Shown: positions 42,303-51,238, counted from the stretch's first letter. The stretch: 64,000 bases of DNA from Enterococcus silesiacus (GCA_001465115.1 CP013614.1:992001-1056000), one strand, 5' to 3'. Numbers and translations: made by a program. The notes: generated by a model not told the origin, from the sequence alone.

Positions 42303-44891
42303 ATGAAAAAAATGCTTCAATGGTTTAAAGACCATCTTAGTTATTTTAAAAGTATATTTATTTTTTCAGTCGTAATCATCGTCTTTCGTGAATTACTTTC
42401 GATCAGCAAAACTATTTCATTTGAGCAACTGTCAGACATTTTTCAAGATCTTGCTATTTGGAAAATTGCTTTGATGTTGCTGATTGGTCTTGTTGCTGTT
42501 TCCCCAATGATTGGCTACGATATCATCCTTAATAAAATATTGAAACAAAAACCCAAAAAAGTCTTTCTCATAGAAAGTAGTTGGATGATCAATACAATCA
42601 ATAATATCGCTGGATTTGGCGGTTTAGTCAGCATTGGTTTACGTTCAGAGTTTTACGGAAAAGAGAAAGATGGCAAAAAAGTTGTTCAAGCTCTTTCAAA
42701 AATTCTGATTTTTCTAATGTCTGGACTTTCTATTTATAGTTTGATAGCCTTTTTCCTAGTTTTATTCGGTCATACCAATGATTACTTACAACAATATTGG
42801 ATTTGGTTGATTGGCGGTGGTCTGTATTTTCCAGTTGTTTTGATCGCAAGCTTGATCAGAAAAGATGAATATATTGGAGATATCGATAATCAGACACGAG
42901 CAGGGCTTATTTTGACTTCGTTTTTAGAATGGACTGGCGTTTTAGGCAGTTTTATTCTAATTGGTATGTTGATGGGGGTTAAAATGAATCCACTTCAAAT
43001 CATCCCTCTTTTTATCGCTGCTTCAGTGATTGGGATCGTGTCGATGATCCCAGGTGAACTTGGTAGTTTTGATATTATGATGATCGTGGGATTATCCGCT
43101 CTAGGAATCAATCGAGAAGTTGTAATTGCTTGGATTTTACTTTATCGTCTATTCTATTACATTATACCATTCATGATAGGTGCCCTCTTTTTTGTGAAAA
43201 ATTTAAGTCATAGCTTAAATACACGTTACTCTGGGATTCCAAGAGATTTGGCAACAGAATTAGCGCATAAATTTGTTGTTTTTCTTATGTATTTTTCTGG
43301 GATTATGATCGTGCTTTCTGCAACGATCCCAGAAGCATTTAGTCAAATTAACTGGTTGAGGAAGTTAAATCCACTTTCGTTCCACCTTATCACGCAGCTT
43401 CCTGCTATTTTACTAGGATTTTTATTACTGATCACAGGTCGAGGAATTGCTGCTAGGGTCAAACGTGCCTACCTGCCAACAATTGGTTTAATCCTGGTTA
43501 CCTTGGGGTATACGTTCGTAAAAGATTTCAGCTGGGGCATTCTAATTTTTCTTTGTCTTTTGCTTGTAATCGTTATTTTCTCAAAAAGAGAACTGTTCAG
43601 AGAACAATTAGTCTATTCTTGGGAGATGATCACGGTTGATGGTCTAATTTTTCTAGCGCTGACTATCTTATATATCGTGATCGGCGTATACAATTTGCCA
43701 ACTTTTCCACATCATAAACGTCACTTTATTTCGTTCTTGTTCTTTCCCTCAGAAAAAATTTGGTTTTCTGGGTTTATCGGAATTTTGTTAGTCACACTCT
43801 TTAGTTATTTATTCATCCGTTATCTAGAAGGCAGCCGCTATAAAATGGGCTCCGCATTAGATGAAGAACGTGCACTTACTCTTTTAACTACCTATGGTGG
43901 AAATACAGATAGCCAGTTGATTTTTCTCAGAGACAAAGAGATGTATTTCTACACAGATCAAAACAATGAAGATACAGTGCTATTACAGTTTAAAACGTTA
44001 AATAATAAGTGCATTGTCATGGGGGATCCTTCTGGTAAAAAAGAAGATTTTTCAGTAGCTGTTGAACAGTTCATTAATGAAGCAGATCAATGGGGCTATC
44101 TTCCTGTTTTCTATGAAGCGTCTGAGGAAGTAGTGATGTTTTTACACGAGTTCGGCTACGATTTCATCAAAATGGGAGAAGAAGCCCACGTAGACCTTCC
44201 AACCTTCACGTTATCTGGTAAAAAAATGAAAAGCGAGCGAGCTGTTATGAATCGTTTTACAAAAGAAAATTATCGGTTTGAAGTACTGTCGCCACCGTTT
44301 TCTAGCGAACTAATACAGGAGTTGAAACAAGTATCTGATGAATGGTTAGGTAGTCGCAAAGAAAAAGGCTTCTCGTTAGGTTTTTTCTCTGAAAGTTATC
44401 TGCAACGAGGAAAAATAGCTGTTGCCAAAAATCAAGAAGACCAAATTGTGGCTTTTGCAAATATTATGCCAACCTACACCAAAGAAGAAGGTACGATCGA
44501 CTTGATGCGCTACAGCAAGAAAGCCCCTTCTGGCGTGATGGATTACCTGTTTATTTCTCTATTCAACTATATGAACGACGAAGGATTCGCTTACTTTAAT
44601 TTAGGTATGGCACCTTTATCAAATGTTGGAACGTCTAAAAAAAGTTTTCTTCAAGAACGAATCGCTTATCTAGTTTACGAATTCGGTTCCCGTTTCTACT
44701 CATTTAGAGGCCTCCGTGATTATAAAGAAAAATACGCAGCTAAATGGGTACCTAGATACACATTATACTCACGGGATAGTTTCATCGCCTATGTTATGAT
44801 CGCCTTATTGATCATCGATAATGCGCCGATTGAGAAACAAAAGAAAATTCATGGTGTTCGTCGAATTCTTAGAAATAGATATCAACGTTAA
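42303..44891 (+). CDS. mprF: Bifunctional lysylphosphatidylglycerol synthetase/flippase MprF
   Basis: An 862-residue MprF. The N-terminal half has about fourteen membrane segments including the flippase part (IGLRSEFYGKEKDGKK loop, GELGSFDIMMIVGLSALG). The C-terminal cytoplasmic DUF2156 domain (about 520-850) with DLMRYSKKAPSGVMDYLFI and YFNLGMAPLSNVG transfers lysine from Lys-tRNA to phosphatidylglycerol. The product reduces surface charge and gives resistance to cationic peptides and daptomycin. ATG at 42303 has AGGTG upstream and follows the hydrolase gene closely. Confidence 0.94.
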   Translation: MKKMLQWFKDHLSYFKSIFIFSVVIIVFRELLSISKTISFEQLSDIFQDLAIWKIALMLLIGLVAVSPMIGYDIILNKILKQKPKKVFLIESSWMINTINNIAGFGGLVSIGLRSEFYGKEKDGKKVVQALSKILIFLMSGLSIYSLIAFFLVLFGHTNDYLQQYWIWLIGGGLYFPVVLIASLIRKDEYIGDIDNQTRAGLILTSFLEWTGVLGSFILIGMLMGVKMNPLQIIPLFIAASVIGIVSMIPGELGSFDIMMIVGLSALGINREVVIAWILLYRLFYYIIPFMIGALFFVKNLSHSLNTRYSGIPRDLATELAHKFVVFLMYFSGIMIVLSATIPEAFSQINWLRKLNPLSFHLITQLPAILLGFLLLITGRGIAARVKRAYLPTIGLILVTLGYTFVKDFSWGILIFLCLLLVIVIFSKRELFREQLVYSWEMITVDGLIFLALTILYIVIGVYNLPTFPHHKRHFISFLFFPSEKIWFSGFIGILLVTLFSYLFIRYLEGSRYKMGSALDEERALTLLTTYGGNTDSQLIFLRDKEMYFYTDQNNEDTVLLQFKTLNNKCIVMGDPSGKKEDFSVAVEQFINEADQWGYLPVFYEASEEVVMFLHEFGYDFIKMGEEAHVDLPTFTLSGKKMKSERAVMNRFTKENYRFEVLSPPFSSELIQELKQVSDEWLGSRKEKGFSLGFFSESYLQRGKIAVAKNQEDQIVAFANIMPTYTKEEGTIDLMRYSKKAPSGVMDYLFISLFNYMNDEGFAYFNLGMAPLSNVGTSKKSFLQERIAYLVYEFGSRFYSFRGLRDYKEKYAAKWVPRYTLYSRDSFIAYVMIALLIIDNAPIEKQKKIHGVRRILRNRYQR

Positions 44892-44896
44892 ATTTA

Positions 44897-44937
44897 GAGC
44901 CTGAGATAAAACTGATTTTTAGTTTTGTTTCAGGCTC
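44897..44937. terminator. Bidirectional terminator between mprF and phzF
   Basis: GAGCCTGA and TCAGGCTC with an AAAACT/AGTTTT continuation form a long stem between two convergent genes. Confidence 0.85.
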
Positions 44938-44938
44938 C

Positions 44939-45811
44939 TTATGTTATCTCAACTTCAAATTCTTCATTCAGGCAGGCTGTTCCAGAGATTTTAACCTTAT
45001 GTACCCCTTGGCCATCTTTTACGACATACACTAAAACAACGCCTTCCATTTGGACATGTTTACCTTGAAAAACAGTGATTTCTTTGGATTCTTCATGGCG
45101 ATAAATGTGGTTTAGTGCATATGCTCCCATCACACCAGAAGCGGTCCCTGTAACTGAGTCTTCTGTTGTTCCAGAAAATGGCGAGGAAAAGTGGCGAGCT
45201 GTAAATATTCCTGCTTGTTCATCAAGTATTGCAAAAGGATGGATCGATGATCTAGGCATCTCTTTTAAAATTGCTGGAAAATCCTTCTGTATCGGCTTCA
45301 TTTCATCTAAAATTGTGGCATCAACCACAGGCACAATTAACGTCCATGAACCTGTATTACCATATTGTATAGGTAAATCTGGATGAAGGTCTGAAGGTAC
45401 GATACCTAGGCTTCGACAAAGTGCTGCCTGATCCCCCTTAAAGCCAATAAACTTAGGCTCTGCCTGCTTCATGGTGATTCTTTGCGATTTTTCTTCATAC
45501 ACAATTGGCAATATTCCAGCCCCAGTTTCAATTTGCAGCACCTGATCGCCTGTAGCATTAAAAAGCGCGAAAATCGCACCAATTGTTGCGTGTCCACAAA
45601 GTGGTGTCTCGTGTCCAGGTGTAAAGTATCTTAATTTAACATCCGCGGTCTCGCTTGAGCACACAAAAACAGTTTCGTTAAAACCAACTCTTTTTGCGAT
45701 TTTTTGCATTTCTTCTGTAGTATAATTATCTCCAGCCAATACAACACCTGCAGGATTCCCTTGACCTGCGCTAGTAGTAAAGGCATCCACTCTTAAAACT
45801 GTACATTTCAT
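44939..45811 (-). CDS. PhzF family isomerase/epimerase-like protein
   Basis: A 290-residue PhzF-fold protein with VDAFTTSAGQGNPAGVVLAGD at the start, FTPGHETPLCGHATIGAIFALF near residue 65-86 and EDSVTGTASGVMGAY (about 216). The family covers isomerases and epimerases acting on cyclic or acidic compounds; here there is no phenazine cluster. Single gene convergent with mprF. Confidence 0.85.
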   Translation of the reverse strand: MKCTVLRVDAFTTSAGQGNPAGVVLAGDNYTTEEMQKIAKRVGFNETVFVCSSETADVKLRYFTPGHETPLCGHATIGAIFALFNATGDQVLQIETGAGILPIVYEEKSQRITMKQAEPKFIGFKGDQAALCRSLGIVPSDLHPDLPIQYGNTGSWTLIVPVVDATILDEMKPIQKDFPAILKEMPRSSIHPFAILDEQAGIFTARHFSSPFSGTTEDSVTGTASGVMGAYALNHIYRHEESKEITVFQGKHVQMEGVVLVYVVKDGQGVHKVKISGTACLNEEFEVEIT

Positions 45812-45879
45812 CGCTTCTAACTCTCCTTCTTTTTTGACAAATAGTATAACATAAAAGTAGCTTGTATGAATCCTATTAA

Positions 45880-45924
45880 CTGAAAAAAGAAGAATCTCTG
45901 ATTAGATCCATCAAAGATTCTTCT
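45880..45924 (-). terminator. Terminator after tuf
   Basis: On the minus strand AGAAGAATCT and AGATTCTTCT pair around a short loop, followed by TTTTTTC. Confidence 0.88.
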
Positions 45925-45928
45925 CTCA

Positions 45929-47116
45929 TTATTTTTCTATTTCAGTAACAATGCCTGATCCAACAGTTCGTCCGCCTTCGCGAATTGAAAATGTTGTTCC
46001 TTGTTCCACCGCAATTGGATGAATCAATTCAACATCGATCGTGACGTTATCTCCTGGCATAACCATTTCAACACCTGTTGGCAACTCAACGACTCCAGTT
46101 ACGTCAGTAGTTCGGAAGTAAAATTGCGGACGATAATTCGTAAAGAATGGTGTATGTCGTCCGCCTTCTTCTTTTGTTAAAACGTAAACTTCTGCAATAA
46201 ATTTCGTATGCGGAGTAATTGAGCCAGGTTTTGCGATTACTTGGCCACGTTCGATTTCATCTCGAGTGATTCCTCTTAAAAGAACACCGACATTGTCTCC
46301 TGCTTCCCCATAATCTAATGTTTTGCGGAACATTTCAATTCCCGTTACTATAGCTTTTTGCGTATCAGGTTTAATTCCGACAATTTCGATTTCATCCCCG
46401 ACACTTACTTTACCTCGATCGATACGTCCAGAAGCAACGGTTCCTCGACCCGTAATTGAAAAGACATCTTCCACTGGTAGTAACAATGGTTTGTCGGTAT
46501 CTCTTTCCGGTGTAGGAATATACTCATCCACTGTGTCCATTAATTCCATAATTGCACCTTCAGCAGTCGGGTCACCTTGTAAAGCCTTCAAAGCTGAGCC
46601 TTTGATGATTGGTGTATCATCTCCTGGGAAATTATATTCATTTAGTAACTCACGCACTTCCATTTCAACAAGATCGATCAATTCTTCATCATCAACTAAA
46701 TCAGTTTTATTAAGAAAAACAATCAAATATTTTACGCCTACTTGACGAGATAATAGGATATGTTCTCTAGTTTGCGGCATTGGTCCATCTGTTGCTGATA
46801 CTACTAAGATCGCACCATCCATTTGGGCAGCACCTGTGATCATATTTTTCACATAGTCTGCGTGTCCTGGTGCATCGATATGAGCATAATGCCGAGCTTC
46901 AGTTTCATATTCTACATGTGATGTGTTGATTGTAATACCACGTTCACGTTCTTCTGGCGCTGCGTCAATACTAGCATAGTCTTGCGGGTTTGCTAGGCCT
47001 TTTTTCCCTAATACTGTTGTGATCGCAGCGGTCAATGTCGTCTTTCCGTGATCGACATGTCCAATCGTACCGATATTTACATGTGGTTTACTTCTGTCAT
47101 AATGTTGTTTTGCCAT
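45929..47116 (-). CDS. tuf: Elongation factor Tu (TufB-like second copy)
   Basis: A 395-residue EF-Tu with G1 [13 protein letters not shown] switch I, DAPGHADY and NKTDL, and the beta-barrel domains 2 and 3. It is not beside fusA and rpsL as the primary enterococcal tufA is. The C-terminus, [20 protein letters not shown] with GRTVGSG, matches streptococcal EF-Tu rather than enterococcal TufA. This agrees with a described second gene, tufB, that some enterococci gained from a streptococcus-like source. Confidence 0.92.
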   Translation of the reverse strand: MAKQHYDRSKPHVNIGTIGHVDHGKTTLTAAITTVLGKKGLANPQDYASIDAAPEERERGITINTSHVEYETEARHYAHIDAPGHADYVKNMITGAAQMDGAILVVSATDGPMPQTREHILLSRQVGVKYLIVFLNKTDLVDDEELIDLVEMEVRELLNEYNFPGDDTPIIKGSALKALQGDPTAEGAIMELMDTVDEYIPTPERDTDKPLLLPVEDVFSITGRGTVASGRIDRGKVSVGDEIEIVGIKPDTQKAIVTGIEMFRKTLDYGEAGDNVGVLLRGITRDEIERGQVIAKPGSITPHTKFIAEVYVLTKEEGGRHTPFFTNYRPQFYFRTTDVTGVVELPTGVEMVMPGDNVTIDVELIHPIAVEQGTTFSIREGGRTVGSGIVTEIEK

Positions 47117-47196
47117 AATTTACAAACCTCCTATTTTGGTTAAAGGTGTAGTAGAACATCAATTTAAAATTGACCATCTCTGACCTTTATAGTGTT

Positions 47197-47224
47197 ATTA
47201 TATACCTTTTAAAAGATTGTACAA
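47197..47224 (-). promoter_or_regulatory. Promoter of tuf
   Basis: Minus-strand TTGTAC (47219-47224) and TATAAT (47197-47202) are 16 bases apart, about 80 bases before the tuf start. Confidence 0.7.
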
Positions 47225-47231
47225 GTTATTT

Positions 47232-47264
47232 GCTTACTTTTTATAAGTGTCGTAAAAAGTAAGC
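47232..47264. repeat. Inverted repeat upstream of the tuf promoter
   Basis: GCTTACTTTTT and AAAAAGTAAGC form an 11-base perfect inverted repeat with an 11-base centre, 7 bases upstream of the -35 hexamer. It has no T-tract on either side, so it looks more like a protein binding site or stray hairpin than a terminator. Confidence 0.45.
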
Positions 47265-47269
47265 ATGAT

Positions 47270-47302
47270 TAAAAAAGAAGAACAGAAATATCTCTGCTCT
47301 TC
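47270..47302 (-). terminator. Terminator of the small three-gene operon
   Basis: On the minus strand GAAGAGCAG and CTGTTCTTC form a 9-base stem followed by TTTTTTA. Confidence 0.85.
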
Positions 47303-47318
47303 CTAGTCGTGTTAGTGT

Positions 47319-47480
47319 TTATTTTTTATAAAATTGATCCATCTTCTTTTCAACAGCTTCACCGCAAACATTTGCGAATTCTGCTGATAGTCTGCGAAGT
47401 TCGATTGCGTCGTTCAAGGAAAGCTCCTCCGTCTTTAATTTTTCAATCAAACCTAATAATTTTTCTGTATTGTCGTTCAT
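47319..47480 (-). CDS. Hypothetical 53-residue protein
   Basis: Begins MNDNTEKLLGLIEKLKTEELSL, acidic, predicted all-helical, with one Cys. No family recognised. The ATG at 47480 has GGTGG seven bases upstream; an in-frame extension to 47534 overlaps the preceding gene. It follows the 118-residue protein gene by 13 bases and ends just before a terminator. Confidence 0.6.
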   Translation of the reverse strand: MNDNTEKLLGLIEKLKTEELSLNDAIELRRLSAEFANVCGEAVEKKMDQFYKK

Positions 47481-47493
47481 ACCATTACCACCC

Positions 47494-47850
47494 TTATTCT
47501 CCATCAACCACTTGCTCATATACCTTTTCATCATAAACCGTTAAGATGAAGTGTTCTTTATAAGACTTTGTTACATCCTTTATTGACTCTATCAAATGAG
47601 ATTCACAATCAATATAAAGAATGATTGCTTCAAATCGATCTTTTGTCTCTTTTAAAAAAACTGTTAAATCGTCAAGTGTATTGTGTTTTGTCATTGTTTC
47701 ATAGGCAGGCATTTGTTTTGCTCGAATAAAATTATAAGGAATACCTCCAGGATAGCCGATAATTGCAACTTTTTTCCCTGTGTGATCTTTTTTTACTAGT
47801 TCCCAAATTTTGTTAATTTTCCTAGAATTATTCCCTTTAATAATAATCAT
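47494..47850 (-). CDS. Hypothetical 118-residue protein
   Basis: An alpha/beta protein opening MIIIKGNNSRKINKIWELV with KKVAIIGYPGGIPYNF near residue 32 and a later strand-helix FEAIILYIDCESHLIES. The IIGYPGG turn is reminiscent of a nucleotide- or phosphate-binding loop but is not a Walker A motif. No family recognised. The ATG at 47850 follows AAGGAG by nine bases. It sits between the 22-codon frame and the 53-residue gene. Confidence 0.65.
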   Translation of the reverse strand: MIIIKGNNSRKINKIWELVKKDHTGKKVAIIGYPGGIPYNFIRAKQMPAYETMTKHNTLDDLTVFLKETKDRFEAIILYIDCESHLIESIKDVTKSYKEHFILTVYDEKVYEQVVDGE

Positions 47851-47879
47851 GTAATTCTGCTCCTTCATCTTTATCATAT

Positions 47880-47948
47880 TTACCCAATATGACACAAAGA
47901 AACCGTATGATCATCAACTGGCACTTCTTTGTGTCCAGCGTTATTCAT
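47880..47948 (-). CDS. 22-codon micro-ORF at the head of the operon
   Basis: Reads MNNAGHKEVPVDDHTVSLCHIG and stops 29 bases before the next start. A strong AGGAGGAG ribosome binding site lies upstream of its ATG (47948). An 11-base inverted repeat, GACACAAAGAA/TTCTTTGTGTC, spans nearly the whole frame. It could be a leader peptide, a tiny effector, or a fortuitous frame; the strong site argues for real translation. Confidence 0.5.
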   Translation of the reverse strand: MNNAGHKEVPVDDHTVSLCHIG

Positions 47949-48115
47949 GCAAGATAATCTCCTCCTAAATCAAAAGCTGAAAGAGCTCGTTTGGCCTCGA
48001 TAGGAAAATAGAAAAAATGACAGAGGCGCTTTTTTGCCTCATTTTTTCTTTATCTTTTTACCGAGAGGCTAGCTCTTGAAGCTAAATAGCATAAAACAAG
48101 TACACTTTAACCATA
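47949..48115 (-). promoter_or_regulatory. Structured leader upstream of the micro-ORF
   Basis: On the minus strand AAGAGCT opens and AGCTCTT closes a large fold, and inside it GAGGC...GCCTC forms a hairpin followed by TTTTTT. The nested pair could switch between two folds. No known riboswitch class was recognised. It lies between the ptsG terminator and the micro-ORF. Confidence 0.45.
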
Positions 48116-48149
48116 TCATAGAAAAAAAATAATGCAATAGAAGAAAGAA

Positions 48150-48177
48150 AGCTACCTAAGAATATTCTCAGGCAGCT
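48150..48177 (-). terminator. Terminator after ptsG
   Basis: AGCTGCCTGAGAATATTCTTAGGTAGCT folds as a near-perfect stem on the minus strand and is followed by TTTCTTTCTT, ten bases past the stop. Confidence 0.85.
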
Positions 48178-48186
48178 AGTGTCCAC

Positions 48187-50184
48187 TTATTTTACAGTCA
48201 CTTTACCAATTAATTCATTAGCAGAAACTGTTTGATTTGTTTTTGTTAAATCATAGTTTTCAACAACATCTTGATTTGTGAAAACAACGATCAAATCAGA
48301 TTTTTTACCAGCAGCTTCTAATGCTGCTAGATCGATTGTTGCTATTTTATCACCTTGTTTTAACACTTGACCTTCTTCAACATGTAAAGTAAAAGGTGCT
48401 CCTTTTAGCTCAACTGTATCTAAGCCCATGTGTAACAATACTTCAATACCAGAATCTGTTTGAATTCCTAACGCATGTTTTGTTGGGAAGATACTTGTGA
48501 TTTTACCTGCTACAGGTGTAGAAACGTCACCATCGGTTGGGATAACTGCAAAACCGTCACCCATCATTTTCGATGAAAAAACATCATCTTGTACTTCAGA
48601 GATTGGAATAGCTTTACCATTTGCAACAGCGTATAATTCAGTTTCTTTAGCCGTCGCTTTTGGTGTTACAGTTTTCACTTCAGGCTTTTTTACAGGTTCA
48701 CCTGAAGTAACTGGTGCCCCACCATTATGAAGCTTAGTCATTTCATCCGCTACAAATTGGACTTCGGTTCCCACAATCACTTGAATATTCTTATCATCAA
48801 TCACTTTCACACCTGGTACACCAGTTGCTTTGATTTTTGCTTGATCGACTTTACTTGTGTCGTTAACAGTTAAACGTAAACGAGTTGTACAATTATCGAT
48901 TGACGTAACGTTCGCATTTGCACCTAAACCTTGGTAGATTTTGTTTGCTAACACAGCAAATTTATTGTCACCAGTAGTATCTAAATCCGGTGTTTCTTCG
49001 CCGTCGCCTTCTTCGCGTCCTGGAGTCATTAAATTAAATTTAGTGATTGCAAAACGGAATGCAAAGTAATAAATTACCGCAACTACCAAACCTTGAACGA
49101 CTAACATCATTGGATGATTTGCAACTGGATTTTTCAGACTTAAGAAGAAGTCAACAAAACCTGCACTAAACGCAAACCCGGCAGTCCAATGCATAAATGC
49201 TGCAAACGCTAAAGATAGACCTGTAAGTACAGCATGTACTACGTATAAAGGCCATGCCACAAACATGAATGAAAATTCTAAAGGTTCAGTTACACCTGTA
49301 AAGAATGCAGCAAAACCTGCTGCTAACATCAATGAAGCAGTTACTTTTTTCTTCTCTGGACGAGCACATTGATAAATTGCAAAGGCTCCTGCTGGTAAAC
49401 CAAACATCATTACTGGGAAGAAACCAGCTTGATACATACCTGTTTGACCAATAATTGCTTTACCTGAGTCTAATGCTTGTTGTCCAGCTAAGAAGTTACC
49501 GATATCATTGATATTTGCAACGTCAAACCAGAAAACTGAATTCAATGCATGGTGTAAGCCTGTTGGAATTAATAAACGGTTGAAGAATCCGTATAAACCA
49601 GCTCCAACAAAACCTAAACTAGAAATAGCTTCACCAAATGATACTAAGCCGTTATAAACAACTGGCCAAATAAATAATAAAACAAATGAAATTGCTAACA
49701 TAGCAATAGCTGACATAATTGGAACTAGTCTTTTACCACTAAAGAATGAAAGTGCCATTGGCAATTTCACGTTATGGAATTTGTTGTACATTGCAGCAGC
49801 TGTCAAACCAGCCACAATCCCTACAAATACGTTATTTCCCATGCTGTTGAAAGCTGGACTTACGTCTGCGATATCTTTCAATCCCATAAGTGCTTGTACA
49901 GAAGCTGTACTCAATACTGCTTTAGGTACTAGATAAGCGACTAAACCTGCAAGTGCCGCAGATCCATCTTTATCTTTTGACATACCCAATGCCAAACCTA
50001 CAGCGAATAACAAAGCTAAGTTATCAAGAATAGCTAATCCGCCATTCATTAAAAATGTTGTCGCCGCACTAGGTCCTACTGTCCCTACGATCCAGTTTGC
50101 AATCCCTACTAATAGAGAAGCAGCCGGCAATACCGCTACAGGAAGCATCAACGAGCGTCCCATTCTTTGCATATATGCTTTCAT
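48187..50184 (-). CDS. ptsG: PTS glucose transporter, EIICBA fusion
   Basis: A 665-residue glucose-family PTS permease. The EIIC domain fills about residues 1-395 with ten or so membrane segments (FFTGVTEPLEFSFMFVAWPLYVVHAV). The EIIB domain (about 412-490) has the phosphorylated Cys in DNCTTRLRLTV; the EIIA domain (about 525-660) has the phospho-His in HMGLDTVELKG. It imports and phosphorylates glucose. It follows glcT with only 20 bases between, so the antiterminator controls its own partner. Confidence 0.95.
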   Translation of the reverse strand: MKAYMQRMGRSLMLPVAVLPAASLLVGIANWIVGTVGPSAATTFLMNGGLAILDNLALLFAVGLALGMSKDKDGSAALAGLVAYLVPKAVLSTASVQALMGLKDIADVSPAFNSMGNNVFVGIVAGLTAAAMYNKFHNVKLPMALSFFSGKRLVPIMSAIAMLAISFVLLFIWPVVYNGLVSFGEAISSLGFVGAGLYGFFNRLLIPTGLHHALNSVFWFDVANINDIGNFLAGQQALDSGKAIIGQTGMYQAGFFPVMMFGLPAGAFAIYQCARPEKKKVTASLMLAAGFAAFFTGVTEPLEFSFMFVAWPLYVVHAVLTGLSLAFAAFMHWTAGFAFSAGFVDFFLSLKNPVANHPMMLVVQGLVVAVIYYFAFRFAITKFNLMTPGREEGDGEETPDLDTTGDNKFAVLANKIYQGLGANANVTSIDNCTTRLRLTVNDTSKVDQAKIKATGVPGVKVIDDKNIQVIVGTEVQFVADEMTKLHNGGAPVTSGEPVKKPEVKTVTPKATAKETELYAVANGKAIPISEVQDDVFSSKMMGDGFAVIPTDGDVSTPVAGKITSIFPTKHALGIQTDSGIEVLLHMGLDTVELKGAPFTLHVEEGQVLKQGDKIATIDLAALEAAGKKSDLIVVFTNQDVVENYDLTKTNQTVSANELIGKVTVK

Positions 50185-50205
50185 TTTTGTATCTCCCCTT
50201 GTCTG

Positions 50206-51039
50206 TTATTTGATCATCTTCAGCCGTTCGATATGAATAGCCAGATAACCTAATTCTTCATTTGGTACTTGATAGTGAAAATTTCTCATTAACAAAACTT
50301 GTACTTTTTTGGATATCTCGTAACTTTCTGCGTATTTTTTACGCACAACGTCCAAAATTTCATCATCCAACACTGCATACTGACTTTGTTGAAAACGGTG
50401 AATAAACAAACGTAAATGATTGACTAGTCGTGAATAGCATAAGCTCATCTTTTCATCATGAATATTGATGTCTAATTCTTGCTCGATCAAATGAATAATT
50501 TCTGAAACAATTGTGACCTCACGAATACTTTTGCTATTATCCGTACGTCCACTGCGAGCACTGTGAATATGGATTGCGATATAGCCTGCTTCATCATAAC
50601 TAAATGGAATGCCTAACGTTTGCGTCAAATAATCCACTGCCCATTGCGCAATTGAAAACTCTTCAGTATAGAGAATTTCGATTTCATTCAAAAGTTTATT
50701 TCGCACAATGATATTATTTTGGATATTCTCTGCGGCAAATGCAATATGATCACTCAAACCAATATTGATATGTTCATTCAATTTTTCACCCAAAATCGTC
50801 TCCGCATGGGCAATGATTTCTTCCGTGACAAAAAAATACTTTTCATCGATTTGTGATAATAAAACTTGGAGCTTTTTCAAGCCTTCTGGTTCCATTACAA
50901 ACATTCGTTCCACTTGTTGTGGGGGTAACAAATCATTTTTCTTTTTGTTAAAACCCACGCCCTTACCAACTGCCACTTTTTCCTGCCCAGCATCAACAAC
51001 GAGCACAGCATTTTGATTAAGTACCTTTTTAATTTTCAT
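50206..51039 (-). CDS. glcT: Transcriptional antiterminator GlcT
   Basis: A 277-residue BglG-family antiterminator: RNA-binding CAT domain (about 1-55, KKVLNQNAVLVVDAGQEKVAVGKGVGF) and two PRD domains (about 65-170 and 175-277) with conserved histidines in NEHINIGLSDHIAFA, YIAIHIHSA and LAIHIERL. It binds a RAT hairpin in its own leader to stop termination. ATG at 51039 follows GAGGAA by five bases. Confidence 0.93.
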   Translation of the reverse strand: MKIKKVLNQNAVLVVDAGQEKVAVGKGVGFNKKKNDLLPPQQVERMFVMEPEGLKKLQVLLSQIDEKYFFVTEEIIAHAETILGEKLNEHINIGLSDHIAFAAENIQNNIIVRNKLLNEIEILYTEEFSIAQWAVDYLTQTLGIPFSYDEAGYIAIHIHSARSGRTDNSKSIREVTIVSEIIHLIEQELDINIHDEKMSLCYSRLVNHLRLFIHRFQQSQYAVLDDEILDVVRKKYAESYEISKKVQVLLMRNFHYQVPNEELGYLAIHIERLKMIK

Positions 51040-51092
51040 AAACATTCCTCTTCTGCAGAAGTAGATTGTCCGCTAACATGTATCAAGACAAC

Positions 51093-51158
51093 AAAAAAAG
51101 CATAGAACAATCCCGTCAAAATATGAGTATATCATATTTTTTTGAAATTCTTCCATGC
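51093..51158 (-). terminator. Leader terminator overlapping the RAT
   Basis: GCATGGAA (minus strand, 51151-51158) pairs with TTCTATGC (51100-51107) and is followed by TTTTTTT, with an inner AAAATATGA/TCATATTTT stem. Its 5' arm shares bases with the RAT, so the two structures exclude each other. Confidence 0.82.
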
Positions 51159-51179
51159 CTAGTATTATCTAGTCACATG
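51154..51179 (-). promoter_or_regulatory. Ribonucleic antiterminator (RAT) for GlcT
   Basis: CATG-TGA-CTAG then CTAG-G-CATG form two short stacked helices with unequal internal loops, the layout of BglG-family RAT hairpins; GTGACT and AGGCATG resemble the ptsG-type RAT. It overlaps the terminator. Confidence 0.75.
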
Positions 51180-51209
51180 AAAACGCTATTCATTTTTGTT
51201 AACAGTGAT

Positions 51210-51238
51210 AGTTTACAAAGATATAGACCATTTGTCAA
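51210..51238 (-). promoter_or_regulatory. Promoter of glcT-ptsG
   Basis: Minus-strand TTGACA (51233-51238) and TAAACT (51210-51215) are exactly 17 bases apart. The leader to the glcT start is about 165 bases. Confidence 0.85.

Noticed and set aside
46323-46745. 140-codon antisense frame inside tuf
   Set aside because: It is the common shadow of strongly biased codon use in EF-Tu and has no start signals.
48055-48085. PyrR-binding-like sequence (GAGAGGCTAG) on the plus strand
   Set aside because: The downstream plus-strand direction leads only to genes on the opposite strand, and no pyrimidine gene is near. On the minus strand it is part of the leader hairpin.
51178-51192. Possible cre (CcpA) site, TGAAAACGCTATTCA, near the glcT promoter
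   Set aside because: The half-sites are out of register by one base and the right half departs from the consensus at several positions.
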